From: Blastococcus sp. CT_GayMR19
GTDB lineage: Bacteria; Actinomycetota; Actinomycetes; Mycobacteriales; Geodermatophilaceae
Assembly: GCF_004570385.1 (NCBI RefSeq)
Contig: NZ_SPQL01000010.1
Span: 62,001-126,000 of the forward strand
DNA length: 64,000 nucleotides
Direction: 5' to 3'
Shown here: positions 7,916 to 20,262 of the stretch, in pieces
Position numbering within the stretch: the first letter of the stretch is position 1
Layout: the number at the start of each line of letters is the position of its first letter
Position numbers and translations under genes: made by a program
Notes under the pieces: model-generated
Databases searched by the model: none
The model's input: the letters and a program-made list of their open reading frames with translations, nothing else
Told to the model about the DNA's origin: nothing

Positions 7916-8530
7916 GTGAACCGCGCGCTGCGCGCCGCCACGATGGGCGTGCTGCTCCTCTCCCCCGTCGCGCTCTCCGCGTGCAGCGCGGGGCAGGTCA
8001 CCCAGACCGCCACGCAGGAGCGGGACAAGACCGGCGCGATGGGGCAGGTCGGCGACCTCACCATCCGCCAGGCCCAGTTCCTCTCGCCGACCGAGGGCTT
8101 CTACGAGCGGGGGGACGACGCCGAGCTGCAGGTGGCCGTCGTCAACACCGGCACCGAGGCCGACACCCTCGTCGACATCAGCGGTGAGGGCTTCGGCGAC
8201 GTCGAGTTCGACGACGGCTCGACGGCCACCGGCGTCGGCAGCTCGACCGGGAGCAGCTCCTCCGCCGACGGCATCGAGATCCCGGGGGACTCCGCCGTCT
8301 TCATCGGCGACGAGCTCACCGTCACCCTCACCGATCTCGACGAGGCGCTCACGACGGGGCAGTACCTCGAGCTGACGCTGACCTTCGAGAACGCCGGCGA
8401 GATCACCCTCCCCGTCACCGTCGACACACCGTCGGAGAGCGTGGAGCGCGGCGAGGCCTTCGACTTCCACCACGAAGAGGGCACCGAGGAGAGCGCGGAG
8501 GGCGAGCAGCGCGAGGGCGGCGAGGGCTGA
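7916..8530 (+). CDS. LpqE-like lipoprotein
   Basis: A 204-residue lipoprotein. The signal sequence ends in LSAC (residues 18-21 or so), a lipobox with the Cys to be acylated. The mature part has two beta-rich stretches (LTIRQAQFLSP, LQVAVVNTGTEADTLVDI) like the copper-chaperone-like fold proposed for LpqE-type proteins, and an acidic His/Glu-rich tail. I chose GTG 7916 because GGAGGT lies 8 nt upstream; a GTG at 7898 would place that site inside the gene. It is directly upstream of radA, as lpqE (Rv3584) is in M. tuberculosis. Function is not established. Confidence 0.75.
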   Translation: MNRALRAATMGVLLLSPVALSACSAGQVTQTATQERDKTGAMGQVGDLTIRQAQFLSPTEGFYERGDDAELQVAVVNTGTEADTLVDISGEGFGDVEFDDGSTATGVGSSTGSSSSADGIEIPGDSAVFIGDELTVTLTDLDEALTTGQYLELTLTFENAGEITLPVTVDTPSESVERGEAFDFHHEEGTEESAEGEQREGGEG

Positions 8531-8585
8531 CCCGGCCCTGCCCGTCCTCCCCCGACTTGTCGTACCCGGCGGTTAGCGTCGCCGC

Positions 8586-9953
8586 GTGCCGTCCGCTGGA
8601 GTGAAGTCCGCCCGCCCGTCCCACCGCTGCTCCGAGTGCGGCTACGCCTCGTCGAAGTGGGTCGGCCGGTGCCCCGAGTGCCAGGCCTGGGGCACGCTCG
8701 CGGAATCCGGCGCGGTGGCTGCACCCCTGCGCGCGGTGTCCGCCGGTCCGGTCACGGCCCCCGCCCGGCCCATCGCCGAGGTCGAGCTCGCCGGCGCGCG
8801 AGCGGTGCCGACCGGGATCGACGAGTTCGACCGGGTTCTCGGCGGTGGTCTGGTCCCCGGAGCGGTGCTGCTGGTGGCCGGCGAGCCCGGTGTCGGGAAG
8901 TCCACGCTCCTGCTCGAGGTCGCCCACCGGGTCGCGGCCACCAACGGTCCGGCCCTGGTCGTGTCCGGCGAGGAGTCCGCCGCTCAGGTGCGGCTGCGCG
9001 CCGAACGGATCGGGGCCCTGCACCCCGCCCTGTACCTGGCGGCGGAGACGGAGCTGTCCGCGGTCCTCGCGCACGTCGAGGCGGTCAACCCCTCGTTGTT
9101 GATCCTGGACAGCGTGCAGACCGTCCGCTCCCCCGCCGTCGACGGCACCGACGGCGGCGCCACCCAGGTGCGAGCCGTGGCGAGCGCGCTCAGCGCCGTG
9201 GCGAAGAGCCGGGGCATGACCACGATCCTGGTCGGGCACGTCACCAAGGACGGCGCGATCGCGGGGCCGCGGACGCTGGAGCACCTCGTCGACGTGGTGA
9301 TCTCCTTCGACGGCGAGCGGCACTCCACCCTGCGCCTGGTGCGGGCGACCAAGAACCGCTTCGGCCCGGCCGACGAGATCGGCTGCTTCGAGATCGGTGA
9401 CGCCGGCGTCGTCGGGGTGCCCGACCCCTCGCACCTGTTCGTCTCCCGTCGCACGGCCCCGGTCGCGGGCAGCTGCGTCACCGTGACCATGGAGGGCAGC
9501 CGGCCACTCCTCGCGGAGGTGCAGGCGCTGGTCGCGACCTCGGGCGGGGGTGGCTCACCGCGGCGGGCGGTGAGCGGCCTGGACGCGCAGCGGGTGGCGA
9601 TGGTGAACGCCGTGGTCGAGCGCCGCGGCGGGGTCAAGCTCGGTGACGCCGACGTCTTCGCCGCCTCGGTGGGCGGGGTCCGGATCGCGGAGCCCGCCGC
9701 CGACCTGGCCCTGGCCTTGGCCATCGCGTCGGCGGCCAAGGATCGGGCGTTGCCGTCCGGCACCATCGCGCTCGGCGAGGTGGGCCTCTCCGGGGAGATC
9801 CGGCGGGTCGGCGGAACCGGGCGACGGCTGGCCGAGGCCGCACGCCAGGGATACAAGGTGGCACTCGTTCCCGAGGACGCCGGTTCGGCACCCCCGGGGA
9901 TGCGCCTGGTGGAGGTCCCCGACCTGGGCTCCGCCTTCGCGCGGTTGTTCTAG
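8586..9953 (+). CDS. radA: DNA repair protein RadA
   Basis: RadA is a RecA-like, DnaB-type branch-migration ATPase acting in homologous recombination. The 455-residue protein has the N-terminal C4 zinc finger (Cys15, 18, 29, 32), Walker A GEPGVGKST (99-107), Walker B LLILD (about 171-175), the RadA-specific KNRFG motif (256-260) and a C-terminal Lon-protease-like domain. No ribosome site precedes the GTG; instead TAGCGT (8574-8579) stands 6 nt upstream, suggesting a leaderless transcript. It is followed by a terminator hairpin and disA. Confidence 0.96.
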   Translation: MPSAGVKSARPSHRCSECGYASSKWVGRCPECQAWGTLAESGAVAAPLRAVSAGPVTAPARPIAEVELAGARAVPTGIDEFDRVLGGGLVPGAVLLVAGEPGVGKSTLLLEVAHRVAATNGPALVVSGEESAAQVRLRAERIGALHPALYLAAETELSAVLAHVEAVNPSLLILDSVQTVRSPAVDGTDGGATQVRAVASALSAVAKSRGMTTILVGHVTKDGAIAGPRTLEHLVDVVISFDGERHSTLRLVRATKNRFGPADEIGCFEIGDAGVVGVPDPSHLFVSRRTAPVAGSCVTVTMEGSRPLLAEVQALVATSGGGGSPRRAVSGLDAQRVAMVNAVVERRGGVKLGDADVFAASVGGVRIAEPAADLALALAIASAAKDRALPSGTIALGEVGLSGEIRRVGGTGRRLAEAARQGYKVALVPEDAGSAPPGMRLVEVPDLGSAFARLF

Positions 9954-9988
9954 CCCTCTACAGTCTCGGTACGCCGGGCACGGTGCCG

Positions 9989-10009
9989 CCCCGGGCCAGG
10001 GGCCCGGGG
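9989..10009 (+). terminator. Terminator-like hairpin after radA
   Basis: A perfect 9-bp stem, CCCCGGGCC with GGCCCGGGG around an AGG loop, 36 bp past the radA stop and before disA. No T-tract follows, so partial read-through into disA is possible. Confidence 0.5.
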
Positions 10010-10082
10010 ACCCGAGCCCGGTGCCCGGGGGGTTAGGCCACGTAGACTCGGCCCCCGCACCTCTCGACCGTCAGGAGCGCTC

Positions 10083-11168
10083 GTGCCCGCCGTTGTGGAC
10101 CCCGAGGTCGCACTACGCGAACTTCTCGGCCGCATCGCCCCCGGCACCGCTCTGCGGGACGGACTGGAGCGGATCCTGGCCGGCCGCACCGGCGCGCTCA
10201 TCGTGCTCGGGTACGACCGGGTGGTCGAGTCGCTGTGCACCGGCGGGTTCGCCCTCGACGTCGCCCTGTCGGCCACCCGCCTCCGGGAGCTGGCCAAGAT
10301 GGACGGCGCGGTGATCGTCTCCTACGACGGCACGCGGATCGTGCGGGCCGGCGTCCACCTGATGCCCGATCCGACGATCCCCACCGAGGAGTCGGGAACC
10401 CGCCACCGCACCGCGGAGCGGGTGGCCATCCAGACCGACTTCCCCGTCCTCTCGGTCAGCCAGTCGATGCACATCATCAGCGTGTACGTGGCCGGCCGCC
10501 GGTACACCCTCGAGCACCCGACGACGATCCTGGCCCGCGCCAACCAGGCCCTCGCCGCCCTGGAGCGCTACAAGCTGCGACTGGACGAGGTGGCGAGCAC
10601 CCTCTCCGCGCTGGAGATCGAGGACCTCGTCACGGTCCGCGACGCGATGAGCGTCAGCCAGCGGCTGGAGATGGTCCGCCGGATCGCCGACGAGATCGAG
10701 GGCTTCGTCGTCGAGCTGGGCACCGACGGCCGGCTGCTCGCCCTCCAGCTGGACGAGATGCTGGCCGGGGTCGAGGAGGACCGCGGCCTGCTGGTGCGCG
10801 ACTACCTGCCGGGCGGCGTGCGTCGGCCACGCACCATCGAGCAGGTCCTCGTCGACCTGCGGGCTCTGACGGCCACGGAGCTGCTTGACCTGTCCGCCGT
10901 GGCCCGCTGCTACGGCCTGCCGACGTCGCCGGATGCTCTCGACTCTCCCGTCAGCCCCCGCGGCTACCGGTTGCTCAACCGCGTACCGCGACTGCCGGGC
11001 GGGATCATCGACCGGCTGGTCGACCACTTCGGCGGCCTGCAGAAGCTCCTCGCGGCCACCATCGAGGACCTGCTCACCGTCGAGGGCGTCGGCGAGGCGC
11101 GGGCCCGCGGGATCCGCGAGGGTCTCTCCCGGCTGGCCGAGACCTCGATCCTCGACCGCTACAGCTGA
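10083..11168 (+). CDS. disA: DNA integrity scanning diadenylate cyclase
   Basis: DisA makes the second messenger c-di-AMP from two ATP and stalls on branched DNA. The 361-residue protein has the DAC domain with the catalytic DGA (74-76) and RHR (107-109) motifs and the [13 protein letters not shown] strand. A helical linker follows, then a C-terminal helix-hairpin-helix DNA-binding domain ([19 protein letters not shown], near the end). A ribosome site AGGAG precedes the GTG at 10083. It sits right after radA, whose product acts on the same recombination intermediates; RadA is known to restrain DisA activity in other bacteria. Confidence 0.97.
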   Translation: MPAVVDPEVALRELLGRIAPGTALRDGLERILAGRTGALIVLGYDRVVESLCTGGFALDVALSATRLRELAKMDGAVIVSYDGTRIVRAGVHLMPDPTIPTEESGTRHRTAERVAIQTDFPVLSVSQSMHIISVYVAGRRYTLEHPTTILARANQALAALERYKLRLDEVASTLSALEIEDLVTVRDAMSVSQRLEMVRRIADEIEGFVVELGTDGRLLALQLDEMLAGVEEDRGLLVRDYLPGGVRRPRTIEQVLVDLRALTATELLDLSAVARCYGLPTSPDALDSPVSPRGYRLLNRVPRLPGGIIDRLVDHFGGLQKLLAATIEDLLTVEGVGEARARGIREGLSRLAETSILDRYS

Positions 11169-11173
11169 GCGCA

Positions 11174-11226
11174 CCTGGGGTGAGTCATCAGCGCCTGCGG
11201 CGCTGCTGAGTCCGCGTCACCCCAGG
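11174..11226. terminator. Bidirectional nested terminator hairpin
   Basis: Outer arms CCTGGGGTGA (11174-11183) and TCACCCCAGG (11217-11226) pair perfectly and enclose an inner CAGCGCC-TGC-GGCGCTG hairpin. It separates convergent disA and the membrane protein gene; the right arm includes the latter's stop codon. Confidence 0.75.
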
Positions 11227-11909
11227 GTGATCGCGACGTCCGCCGAGATCTTGGTGTCGAGACGGCCTCGCAGCAGGTAGGCCCCGGCGGGCGGCGCCGC
11301 ACGGGCGGCGGTGCAGGTCGGTTCGCTGGTCAGCCCACCCCAGAGCACGGGGAACGCGACGGTCTCCCCCGGAGCCAGCGTGCGGCTGTCCGTGCTCGCC
11401 TCGGGAAAGCAGTCGTTGCTGCCCCAGATGCGGGCGCCTGCCGCATCGAGCAGGAGGAGTTCCTGGAGGCCCTTGTCGAGAGTCCGGACGCACGGCACGG
11501 CGGACACGTTCGCCACCAGCAGCTCGAACGTCGGCTTGCTCCCGATCGCGACCACCGGCGGTGTGCGGACCTCCAGCGTGATCATGTCGTCGCTGCAGGG
11601 ATCGCCTGCTGCCGGTGCGGCCGGTGCGGCCGGTGCGGCCACGCTCTCGGCCGCGAGCACCGCCGGCGGGGTGGGCGTCGAGAGGGACTCGAAGGACGGG
11701 ACCACCCGTTCCAGCGCGGGCGGGCGGGCCGGGGACGTGGCCGCCCCCGTCGCAGCCGCAGCGGCGGGGGTGGCGTCGTCGTCCCGGCTGCTCAGCAGGA
11801 CGAAGCCGAGGTATCCCAGCCCACCCAGGACGGCGAGCAGCAGCGCCAGCACCGTCAGGCGTCGCCGCCAGTAGACGGCAGCGGGCAGCTTGCCGACCGG
11901 GTGCAGCAC
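11217..11909 (-). CDS. Conserved membrane-anchored protein (Rv3587c-like position)
   Basis: About 230 residues with one N-terminal transmembrane helix (LTVLALLLAVLGGLGYLGFVLLS), an Ala/Pro/Thr-rich linker, then an extracytoplasmic domain with paired Cys (PCSDD, VPCVRTL, NDCFPEA, PTCTAARA) and a beta-sandwich look (FELLVANVSAVPCVR). I favour GTG 11909 (VLHPVGKLPAAVYWRRR), which fits the conserved start of these proteins; a GTG further up at 11954 is also open. No clear ribosome site is visible for either. It is divergent from mutY, matching Rv3587c in the mycobacterial order. Function unknown. Confidence 0.7.
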   Translation of the reverse strand: MLHPVGKLPAAVYWRRRLTVLALLLAVLGGLGYLGFVLLSSRDDDATPAAAAATGAATSPARPPALERVVPSFESLSTPTPPAVLAAESVAAPAAPAAPAAGDPCSDDMITLEVRTPPVVAIGSKPTFELLVANVSAVPCVRTLDKGLQELLLLDAAGARIWGSNDCFPEASTDSRTLAPGETVAFPVLWGGLTSEPTCTAARAAPPAGAYLLRGRLDTKISADVAITLG

Positions 11910-11989
11910 GCCGCGAACGGTAGTAGCCCGCGACGAGCCGGGTGCGTCCGGCACGCCGCTGCCGGGCGCCGGGGCACACTGGAGCCGCC

Positions 11990-12901
11990 GTGAACCGATC
12001 CGATGCTGTGCCCGCCGACCCCGTGCCCGGACCGAGGAGCACCGGCGACGTGATCGTGGACTGGTACGCCGGCGCCGCGCGGGACCTCCCGTGGCGCCGT
12101 CCGGGCATCGACGCGTGGGCCGTCCTGGTCAGCGAGGTCATGCTCCAGCAGACGCCGGTCGCCCGGGTGGAGCCGGTGTGGCGGGACTGGCTCACCCGCT
12201 GGCCCTCGCCGGCCGCCCTCGCCGCGGCCACGCCGGCCGAGGTCATCCGCGCCTGGGGAAAGCTCGGCTACCCACGCCGGGCGCTGCGGCTGCGGGAGGC
12301 CGCCGTCGCCGTCGTGGAGCGGCACGGCGGAGTGGTCCCGAGCGAGGTCGCCGTGCTCGAGGCGCTGCCCGCGGTGGGCACCTACACCGCGCGCGCCGTC
12401 GCGTGCTTCGGCTACGGCAGCCCGCAGGCGGTCGTGGACACCAACGTGCGGCGCGTGGTGGCCCGGCTGGTGCACGGACGGGCAGAGGCGGGGAACGCGC
12501 GTGCCACCGACCTGGCCGACATCGACGCGCTGGCGCCACCCCAGCGGGAGCGCGCCGTGCGCTTCTCGGTCGCCGTCATGGAGCTCGGAGCCCTCGTCTG
12601 CGTGGCCGGCACCCCGCGGTGCGGCGTCTGCCCCGTCCGGGAGCGCTGCGCCTGGCAGCTGGCCGGCCGGCCGCCGCACGCCGGACCGCCGCGCCGGGTG
12701 CAGAAGTTCGCCGGCACGGACCGGCAGGTGCGCGGGCGGCTGCTCGACGTGCTGCGGGCCGCGCACGCGCCGGTCGCGCCACCCGAGCTCGACGCCGCCT
12801 GGGACGACGCCGTCCAGCGGTCCCGCTGCCTGGACTCCCTGCTCACCGACGGCCTGGTCGAGCAGACCGACGACGGCAGGTTCACCCTCCCCCAGAGTTG
12901 A
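11990..12901 (+). CDS. mutY: A/G-specific adenine glycosylase MutY
   Basis: MutY removes adenine mispaired with 8-oxoguanine. The 303-residue protein has the catalytic Glu in SEVMLQQTPV (about 49), the helix-hairpin-helix LPAVGTYTARAV with catalytic Asp at about 150 (VVDTNVRRV), and a [4Fe-4S] cluster set C-x6-C-x2-C-x5-C (204-220). The C-terminal region is short, so a full NUDIX-like 8-oxoG recognition domain is absent, as in other actinobacterial MutY. GGAG lies 5 nt before the GTG at 11990. The stop codon lies within a 13-bp inverted-repeat arm. Confidence 0.95.
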   Translation: MNRSDAVPADPVPGPRSTGDVIVDWYAGAARDLPWRRPGIDAWAVLVSEVMLQQTPVARVEPVWRDWLTRWPSPAALAAATPAEVIRAWGKLGYPRRALRLREAAVAVVERHGGVVPSEVAVLEALPAVGTYTARAVACFGYGSPQAVVDTNVRRVVARLVHGRAEAGNARATDLADIDALAPPQRERAVRFSVAVMELGALVCVAGTPRCGVCPVRERCAWQLAGRPPHAGPPRRVQKFAGTDRQVRGRLLDVLRAAHAPVAPPELDAAWDDAVQRSRCLDSLLTDGLVEQTDDGRFTLPQS

Positions 12902-12970
12902 TCATCGGGTCGTTGCCGCCGACCCGCGGGGACTCGCCGCAGCGAGCGAATACAACTCGATGATCAACTC
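12895..12970. repeat. Inverted repeat spanning the mutY stop
   Basis: Arms GAGTTGATCATCG (12895-12907) and CGATGATCAACTC (12958-12970) are perfect 13-bp complements 50 bp apart. The interval holds a smaller GGGTCG/CGACCC hairpin. The AT-rich TGATCA core is unlike the surroundings. Confidence 0.7.
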
Positions 12971-12981
12971 CACCACAAACG

Positions 12982-13019
12982 CGGAGGCCGCTCCCACCTC
13001 GCGGTGGGAGCGGCCTCCG
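12982..13019. terminator. Strong hairpin terminator of clpC
   Basis: A perfect 17-bp stem with a TCGC loop just past the clpC stop. On the minus strand it is followed by GTTTGTGG, a weak T-tract, and it also blocks read-through from mutY. Confidence 0.85.
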
Positions 13020-13032
13020 GTGTCGTGCGGGC

Positions 13033-15576
<2,544 letters not shown>

Positions 15577-16017
15577 CTGCTGCTTCTCCTTCGACCGGCT
15601 GGTCCGGCACTGCCCTTCCCGGCGGGGGAAGGGGCACCCGACATCCGTCGGCGCTGGGGGCACCGGTCATTCCACTGTAGTCGCGGACCACGACGTCCCG
15701 TCGCCGTCCGGCGGGGGCTGTGCGCGGCTGTCCTGTCCAACCTCGGCAGTGCCGACCGGAATTCCGGTGCGGTTACGCCGTCAGCGGACGGGACGCCGCC
15801 GGGCGGGGCCGGCGTCGGCACCCCGCCCATCGGCCCAGGTGGTGCCGGGGAGGACTGATTTCCTCACCCACGGCCCTCCCGTCGTCCGCGCGGCCCGTCA
15901 GCCCGGAACGACGACGGCCCGGCTCCCCGTGACGGGGAACCGGGCCGGACGGCGCGCGAAACGCGCGGACGTCACACGGACATCAGCAGTACGGCTGCGT
16001 CGCGCGACGTCGTGGAG
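15577..16017. other. 441-bp intergenic region between lsr2 and clpC
   Basis: It must contain the clpC promoter; the minus strand shows a possible -10 TACAGT near 15675 but no firm -35. The left end of the lsr2 side holds a 15-bp terminator hairpin. Short open frames here have no domain content. Nothing else is recognised. Confidence 0.45.
15915..15947 (-). terminator. Terminator hairpin of lsr2
   Basis: Stem CGGCCCGG-C-TCCCCG against CGGGGA-A-CCGGGCCG, 14 pairs with one mismatch and a 3-nt loop, about 70 bp past the lsr2 stop on the minus strand. Confidence 0.65.
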
Positions 16018-16362
16018 TCAGTGCGCGGCCTCGTAGGCCTCGACGACGCTGGCCGGGATGCGACCCCGGTCGCTGACCGCGTGGCCGTTCTTGCGGGCCC
16101 AGTCGCGGATGGCGCCGGCCTGCTCGCGGTCCATGCGCCCGCCGGTGGCCCGCGAACGGCCGCCGCCCGAGGCGCGATTTCCGCGGCCGACCTTGCGGGC
16201 CGCGGAGACGTAGCGCGAGAACACCTCACGCAGTTCCTTGGCGTTCTTCTCCGCCAGGTCGATCTCGTACGAGGTGCCGTCGAGAGAGAAGCTCACGGTC
16301 TCGTCGGCCGACAGGTTCTCGTCGAGGTCATCGCTCAGGATGACCTGAACCTTGCGCGCCAT
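16018..16362 (-). CDS. lsr2: Lsr2 nucleoid-associated silencer
   Basis: Lsr2 is the actinobacterial H-NS-like protein that bridges AT-rich DNA and silences acquired genes. The 114-residue product has the N-terminal oligomerisation domain ([14 protein letters not shown], residues 1-60), a Gly/Arg-rich linker and the C-terminal DNA-binding domain with the AT-hook-like RGR (99-101) after KNGHAVSD. The 165 bp upstream are AT-richer than the neighbourhood, which would allow self-binding. It lies between clpC and lysS as in M. tuberculosis. Confidence 0.96.
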   Translation of the reverse strand: MARKVQVILSDDLDENLSADETVSFSLDGTSYEIDLAEKNAKELREVFSRYVSAARKVGRGNRASGGGRSRATGGRMDREQAGAIRDWARKNGHAVSDRGRIPASVVEAYEAAH

Positions 16363-16494
16363 TTATGGTTCCTCACTTCGCAGCGGCCCGGGAGCCGAAC
16401 TGAATAGACGCCCGGTGGGGACGACGGAGCCATTACATCACAACGCGGCGCCATTTCGCCAATAGTTCGCGCGAGTCATCCTTGCGAATGAAAC

Positions 16495-16509
16495 GAACCG
16501 GACCGGTTC
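16495..16509 (-). terminator. Terminator of the pan/lysS operon
   Basis: A perfect GAACCGG-T-CCGGTTC palindrome on the minus strand followed by GTTTCATT, 19 bp past the lysS stop. One of the few sites here with a real T-rich tail. Confidence 0.6.
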
Positions 16510-16527
16510 TGTCTCACAGGAAAACGC

Positions 16528-18132
16528 TCAGGTGATTGGCCTGACCAGCGGGAACAGGATGGTTTCGCGAATTCCGAGACCCGTGAGCGTCATCATGAGC
16601 CGGTCCATACCCATACCCATACCGCCGGTCGGTGGCATTCCGTACTCGAGCGCCTCGAGGAAGTCCTCGTCCAGCGCCATCGCCTCCGGATCACCCGCGG
16701 CAGCGAGGGCGGCCTGGGCGGTGAAACGTTCCCGCTGGGCGACCGGGTCCACGAGTTCGGAGTACGCGGTGGCCCGCTCGATCCCGCCGATGTAGAGATC
16801 CCACTTCTCGGCGAGCCCCGGCTGCGACCGGTGCGCCCGGGTCAGCGGGGAGGTGTCCACCGGATAGTCGACGACGAATGTCGGCGCCTGCAGGGTGTGC
16901 TGCACGAGCGCCTCGAAGAGCTCCTCCACGACCTTGCCCGGCCCCCACGCCGGGTCGATGCCGACCTCGTGGCGCGCGGCGATCGTGCGGAGCTCCTCGA
17001 CGGGCGTCTCGGGAGTGACCTTCTCCCCGACCGCGTCGGAGACGATCCCGTAGAGCGGCACCTGCGGCCACTCCCCCGACAGGTCGACCTCGGTGCCGTC
17101 GTGGTGCCGCGCCACGTGCTCGCCGAAGAGCGCGGCACAGCACTCCTGGATCAATTCCCGGGTGAGCGTGGCCATCACCTGGTAGTCGGCATAGGACTGG
17201 TAGCACTCGAGCATCGCGAACTCCGGGGAGTGCGAGCTGTCGGCGCCCTCGTTGCGGAAGTTCCGGTTGATCTCGAAGACCCGGTCCAGCCCGCCGACGA
17301 TGCAGCGCTTGAGAAACAGCTCGGGGGCGATCCGGAGATACAGGTCGAGATCGAACGCGTTCATGTGCGTCCGGAACGGGCGGGCCGTCGCGCCGCCGTG
17401 CACGGTCTGCAGCATCGGCGTCTCGACCTCGAGGAAGTCGCGTGCCGCCATTCCCGCCCGCAATGTCGCCATCACGAGCGCCCGCTGGCGCACCGTTCGC
17501 CGGGCCTCGTCGCGCACGATGAGGTCGACGTAGCGACGGCGGACCCGCAGCTCCTCGCTCATCGGCTTGTGCGCCACCGGCAGCGGGCGCAGCGCCTTGG
17601 CGGTCAGCTGCCACGAGTCCGCGAAGACCGAGAGCTCCCCGCGGCGCGACGTCCCCACCTCGCCGGTGACCAGCACGTGGTCGCCGAGGTCGATGTCGGC
17701 CTTCCAGGCGGCCAGGGACTCCTCGCCGACCCGGTCGCGGGAGAGCATCACCTGGAGCTCGGCGTCGCCCTCGCGGAGCGTGGCGAAGCAGAGCTTCCCG
17801 GTGTTGCGGAAGAAGATGACCCGGCCCGTGACCCCCGCCTGCCGGCCGGTCATGGTGTCCGGCTCCAGGTCGGGGTGCCCGGCCCGGACGGCGGCCAGGC
17901 TCGTGGTCCGCTCGACGGTCACCGGGTACGGGTCGACGCCGGCGGCCCGGAGGCGGTCCAGCTTGGCCCGGCGGACCCGAAGCTGCTCGGGCAGTTCGTC
18001 GTCGGGGGACTGTGTCGACGGGGCCGACGGGTCGGACTCCGCGCCCCGGTCCGCTCCTCGCTCCACTCCCAACGGCCTCGCTGCGATGCTCCCGGCGCTG
18101 TCGTCGGACGGGCGGGGCGGTTCCTCAGTCAT
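16528..18132 (-). CDS. lysS: Lysyl-tRNA synthetase, class II
   Basis: A 534-residue class II synthetase charging tRNA-Lys. An unusual Pro/Ser/Asp-rich leader of about 45 residues precedes the family start ([23 protein letters not shown]). The OB-fold anticodon domain follows ([20 protein letters not shown]). The catalytic core shows motif 1 ([18 protein letters not shown]), motif 2 ([20 protein letters not shown]) and motif 3 ([11 protein letters not shown]). It is the last gene of the DUF2520-panC-panD-coaX-lysS run, 12 bp after coaX. Confidence 0.95.
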   Translation of the reverse strand: MTEEPPRPSDDSAGSIAARPLGVERGADRGAESDPSAPSTQSPDDELPEQLRVRRAKLDRLRAAGVDPYPVTVERTTSLAAVRAGHPDLEPDTMTGRQAGVTGRVIFFRNTGKLCFATLREGDAELQVMLSRDRVGEESLAAWKADIDLGDHVLVTGEVGTSRRGELSVFADSWQLTAKALRPLPVAHKPMSEELRVRRRYVDLIVRDEARRTVRQRALVMATLRAGMAARDFLEVETPMLQTVHGGATARPFRTHMNAFDLDLYLRIAPELFLKRCIVGGLDRVFEINRNFRNEGADSSHSPEFAMLECYQSYADYQVMATLTRELIQECCAALFGEHVARHHDGTEVDLSGEWPQVPLYGIVSDAVGEKVTPETPVEELRTIAARHEVGIDPAWGPGKVVEELFEALVQHTLQAPTFVVDYPVDTSPLTRAHRSQPGLAEKWDLYIGGIERATAYSELVDPVAQRERFTAQAALAAAGDPEAMALDEDFLEALEYGMPPTGGMGMGMDRLMMTLTGLGIRETILFPLVRPIT

Positions 18133-18144
18133 CGGGGCGACAGC

Positions 18145-18963
18145 CTACGGTGCGACCGGGCGCCGTCCGGCCGGGTGGGGACCGGACTGGTGCCGCTCGA
18201 AGGCGAGCCGGAGCCCCTGCGACGTGAGGTCCGGCTCCCGCTCGCCGACCGAGCGGCAGCTGTCGACCACCAGCGGGGCCAGGCCCCCGGTGGCGACCAC
18301 GACGGGTGCCGCGCCGAACGAGGCGACGATTTCCGCCGCGATCCGGTCGACGAGACCGTCGACCAGGCCGGCGAAACCGAGCACGAGTCCCGACTGCAGC
18401 GCGGCGACGGTGTTCTTGCCGATCGCGTGTGCGGGCACGGTGAGCTCGACGGAGCGCAGCTGGGCCGCCCGGGTCGCCAGCGCGTCCAGGCTGACCTCCA
18501 CCCCCGGTGCCAGCGCACCGCCCAGGAACTGACCGTCGGGCCCGATCGCGTCGACGTTGGTGGAGGTGCCGAAGTCGACGACGACCACCGGCCGTCCCCG
18601 GCCGTCGGGCCACCGTCCGAAGAGCTCGTGCGCCGCCAGTGCGGTCACGACCCGGTCGGCGCCGACCTCACGGGGGTTGTCGACGTGCAACGGCACGCCG
18701 GTCCGCACACCCGGCCCGATGAGCACCACGGGCACGTCGAGGGAGTCCAGCAGCTCGCGCAGCGCGGGCAGGAGCTTCGGCACCGTCGAGCACGCCGCGA
18801 CGCCGGTGATCTCGGTGTCGCGGAGCAGCCCACGCCACAGCATCCGCAGCTCGTCGGCGGTGGCCCGCGGCGAGGTGGTGACCCGCCAGCACCCCACCCG
18901 CTGATCGCCGTCGAAGGTCGCGAGGACGGTCTGGCTGTTGCCGACGTCGACCGTGAGCAGCAC
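18145..18963 (-). CDS. coaX: Type III pantothenate kinase
   Basis: CoaX phosphorylates pantothenate, the first committed step to CoA, using ATP without feedback inhibition by CoA. The 272-residue protein has the ASKHA phosphate motif DVGNS (6-10), GADRVV (about 105-110), DFGTSTNVD and the C-terminal ATGGLAPLV adenosine motif. It follows panD and panC, so pantothenate synthesis and its phosphorylation are co-encoded. Confidence 0.94.
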   Translation of the reverse strand: MLLTVDVGNSQTVLATFDGDQRVGCWRVTTSPRATADELRMLWRGLLRDTEITGVAACSTVPKLLPALRELLDSLDVPVVLIGPGVRTGVPLHVDNPREVGADRVVTALAAHELFGRWPDGRGRPVVVVDFGTSTNVDAIGPDGQFLGGALAPGVEVSLDALATRAAQLRSVELTVPAHAIGKNTVAALQSGLVLGFAGLVDGLVDRIAAEIVASFGAAPVVVATGGLAPLVVDSCRSVGEREPDLTSQGLRLAFERHQSGPHPAGRRPVAP

Positions 18964-18995
18964 GGCTCAGCCGGCCCGCGGCGGAAGGACCGCCG

Positions 18996-19415
18996 TCATC
19001 GGGCGAGGGTGTCGCCGCGGACCTGCCCCAGCACGCCCGGGGACGGCGCCGCGGGGTCGCTCCCCAGTTCGACGACGCGGTTGGCGCCGTCGACGTGGAC
19101 CACCTTCGGGATCCAGCTCTTGACTTCGGACTCGTCCATCAGGCCGTAGCTGATCAGGATGACCAGATCGCCGGGGTGCACCAGGTGCGCGGCGGCCCCG
19201 TTGATGCCGATGACGCCGCTCCCCCGCTCCCCGGGGATCACGTAGGTCTCCAGGCGGGCGCCGTTGGTGACGTCGACGATCGCCACCTGCTCGCCGGGCA
19301 GCAGGTCGGCGGCGTCGAGCAGGTCCTCGTCGACCGTCACGGACCCCACGTAGTGCAGGTCTGCCTGCGTGACCGTGGCGCGGTGGATCTTGGACTTGAG
19401 CATGGTGCGCATCAT
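18996..19415 (-). CDS. panD: Aspartate 1-decarboxylase precursor
   Basis: PanD makes beta-alanine from aspartate. It is a pyruvoyl enzyme formed by self-cleavage; the Gly24-Ser25 bond in HYVGSVTVD is the processing site. The 139-residue length matches M. tuberculosis PanD. ATG 19415 overlaps the panC stop by 4 bp; a second ATG at 19412 is adjacent. Conserved [26 protein letters not shown] forms the active-site region. The upstream open frame to 19583 is a shadow of panC. Confidence 0.96.
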   Translation of the reverse strand: MMRTMLKSKIHRATVTQADLHYVGSVTVDEDLLDAADLLPGEQVAIVDVTNGARLETYVIPGERGSGVIGINGAAAHLVHPGDLVILISYGLMDESEVKSWIPKVVHVDGANRVVELGSDPAAPSPGVLGQVRGDTLAR

Positions 19416-20254
19416 CGGAGGTCCCCCAGCTGTACCGCGACGTTGTCGAGAAGACGGGTCGTACCGGCGCGGGCGGCGACCAGCAGGCGGGCCGGGCCGG
19501 CGGACGGGGCCGGACCGAGATCGGGATCGGTGAGCTCGAGGTAGTCCGGCACCAGCTCCGGTTGGGCGGCCAGGACCGCCCACGCCGCCGCGAGGACGGC
19601 CTCGGCCCCCCTCGGCCCGGCCTCGGCGCCGGCGCGCAGCGCCCGCGACATAGCCACGGCGGTCGCCCGCTGGTCCGGGGACAGGTAGCGGTTGCGGCTG
19701 GACAGGGCCAGGCCGTCGTGCTCGCGGACGGTCGGCACGCCGACCACCTCCACGCCGAGCGCCAGCTCCCGCACCATGGCGCGGAGGAGCGTCAGCTGCT
19801 GGTAGTCCTTCTCGCCGAACAGCGCGACGTCCGGGCGCACCAGGCCGAACAGCTTCGCGACGACGGTCAGCACGCCGGCGAAGTGGCCGGGGCGGACGGC
19901 CCCCTCGAGCACGTCCCCGAGCGGTCCCGGCTGCACCGTGACGCCGAGAGCGCCCGGGGGGTAGACGTCGTCCACACCGGGGTGGAACACGACGTCGGTG
20001 CCCTCCTCGGCCAGGGCGGCGAGGTCGGCGTCCCAGGTACGGGGATAACGGTCGAAGTCCTCACCCGGCCCGAACTGGGTCGGGTTGACGAAGACGGAGA
20101 CGACCACGGTCGCCGCCCGCTGCTTCGCGGCGCGGACCAGCGTCCGGTGCCCCTCGTGCAGCGCGCCCATCGTCGGCACCAGCGCCACCGGGCCGGAAAG
20201 CTGCGGACGCAGCCGCTGGAGGTCGACCGCGGTCTCCGCGACGACCGGTGCCAT
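19412..20254 (-). CDS. panC: Pantothenate synthetase
   Basis: PanC condenses pantoate and beta-alanine with ATP. The 280-residue protein has the HIGH-like ATP motif TMGALHEGH (28-36), [21 protein letters not shown] and SSRNRYL (KMSKS counterpart). The ATG at 20254 has GAGGTGA 8 nt upstream. A GTG at 20266, overlapping the DUF2520 stop by 4 bp, is the alternative and would add four residues. Coupled downstream to panD. Confidence 0.95.
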   Translation of the reverse strand: MAPVVAETAVDLQRLRPQLSGPVALVPTMGALHEGHRTLVRAAKQRAATVVVSVFVNPTQFGPGEDFDRYPRTWDADLAALAEEGTDVVFHPGVDDVYPPGALGVTVQPGPLGDVLEGAVRPGHFAGVLTVVAKLFGLVRPDVALFGEKDYQQLTLLRAMVRELALGVEVVGVPTVREHDGLALSSRNRYLSPDQRATAVAMSRALRAGAEAGPRGAEAVLAAAWAVLAAQPELVPDYLELTDPDLGPAPSAGPARLLVAARAGTTRLLDNVAVQLGDLR

Positions 20255-20262
20255 CACGGCGG

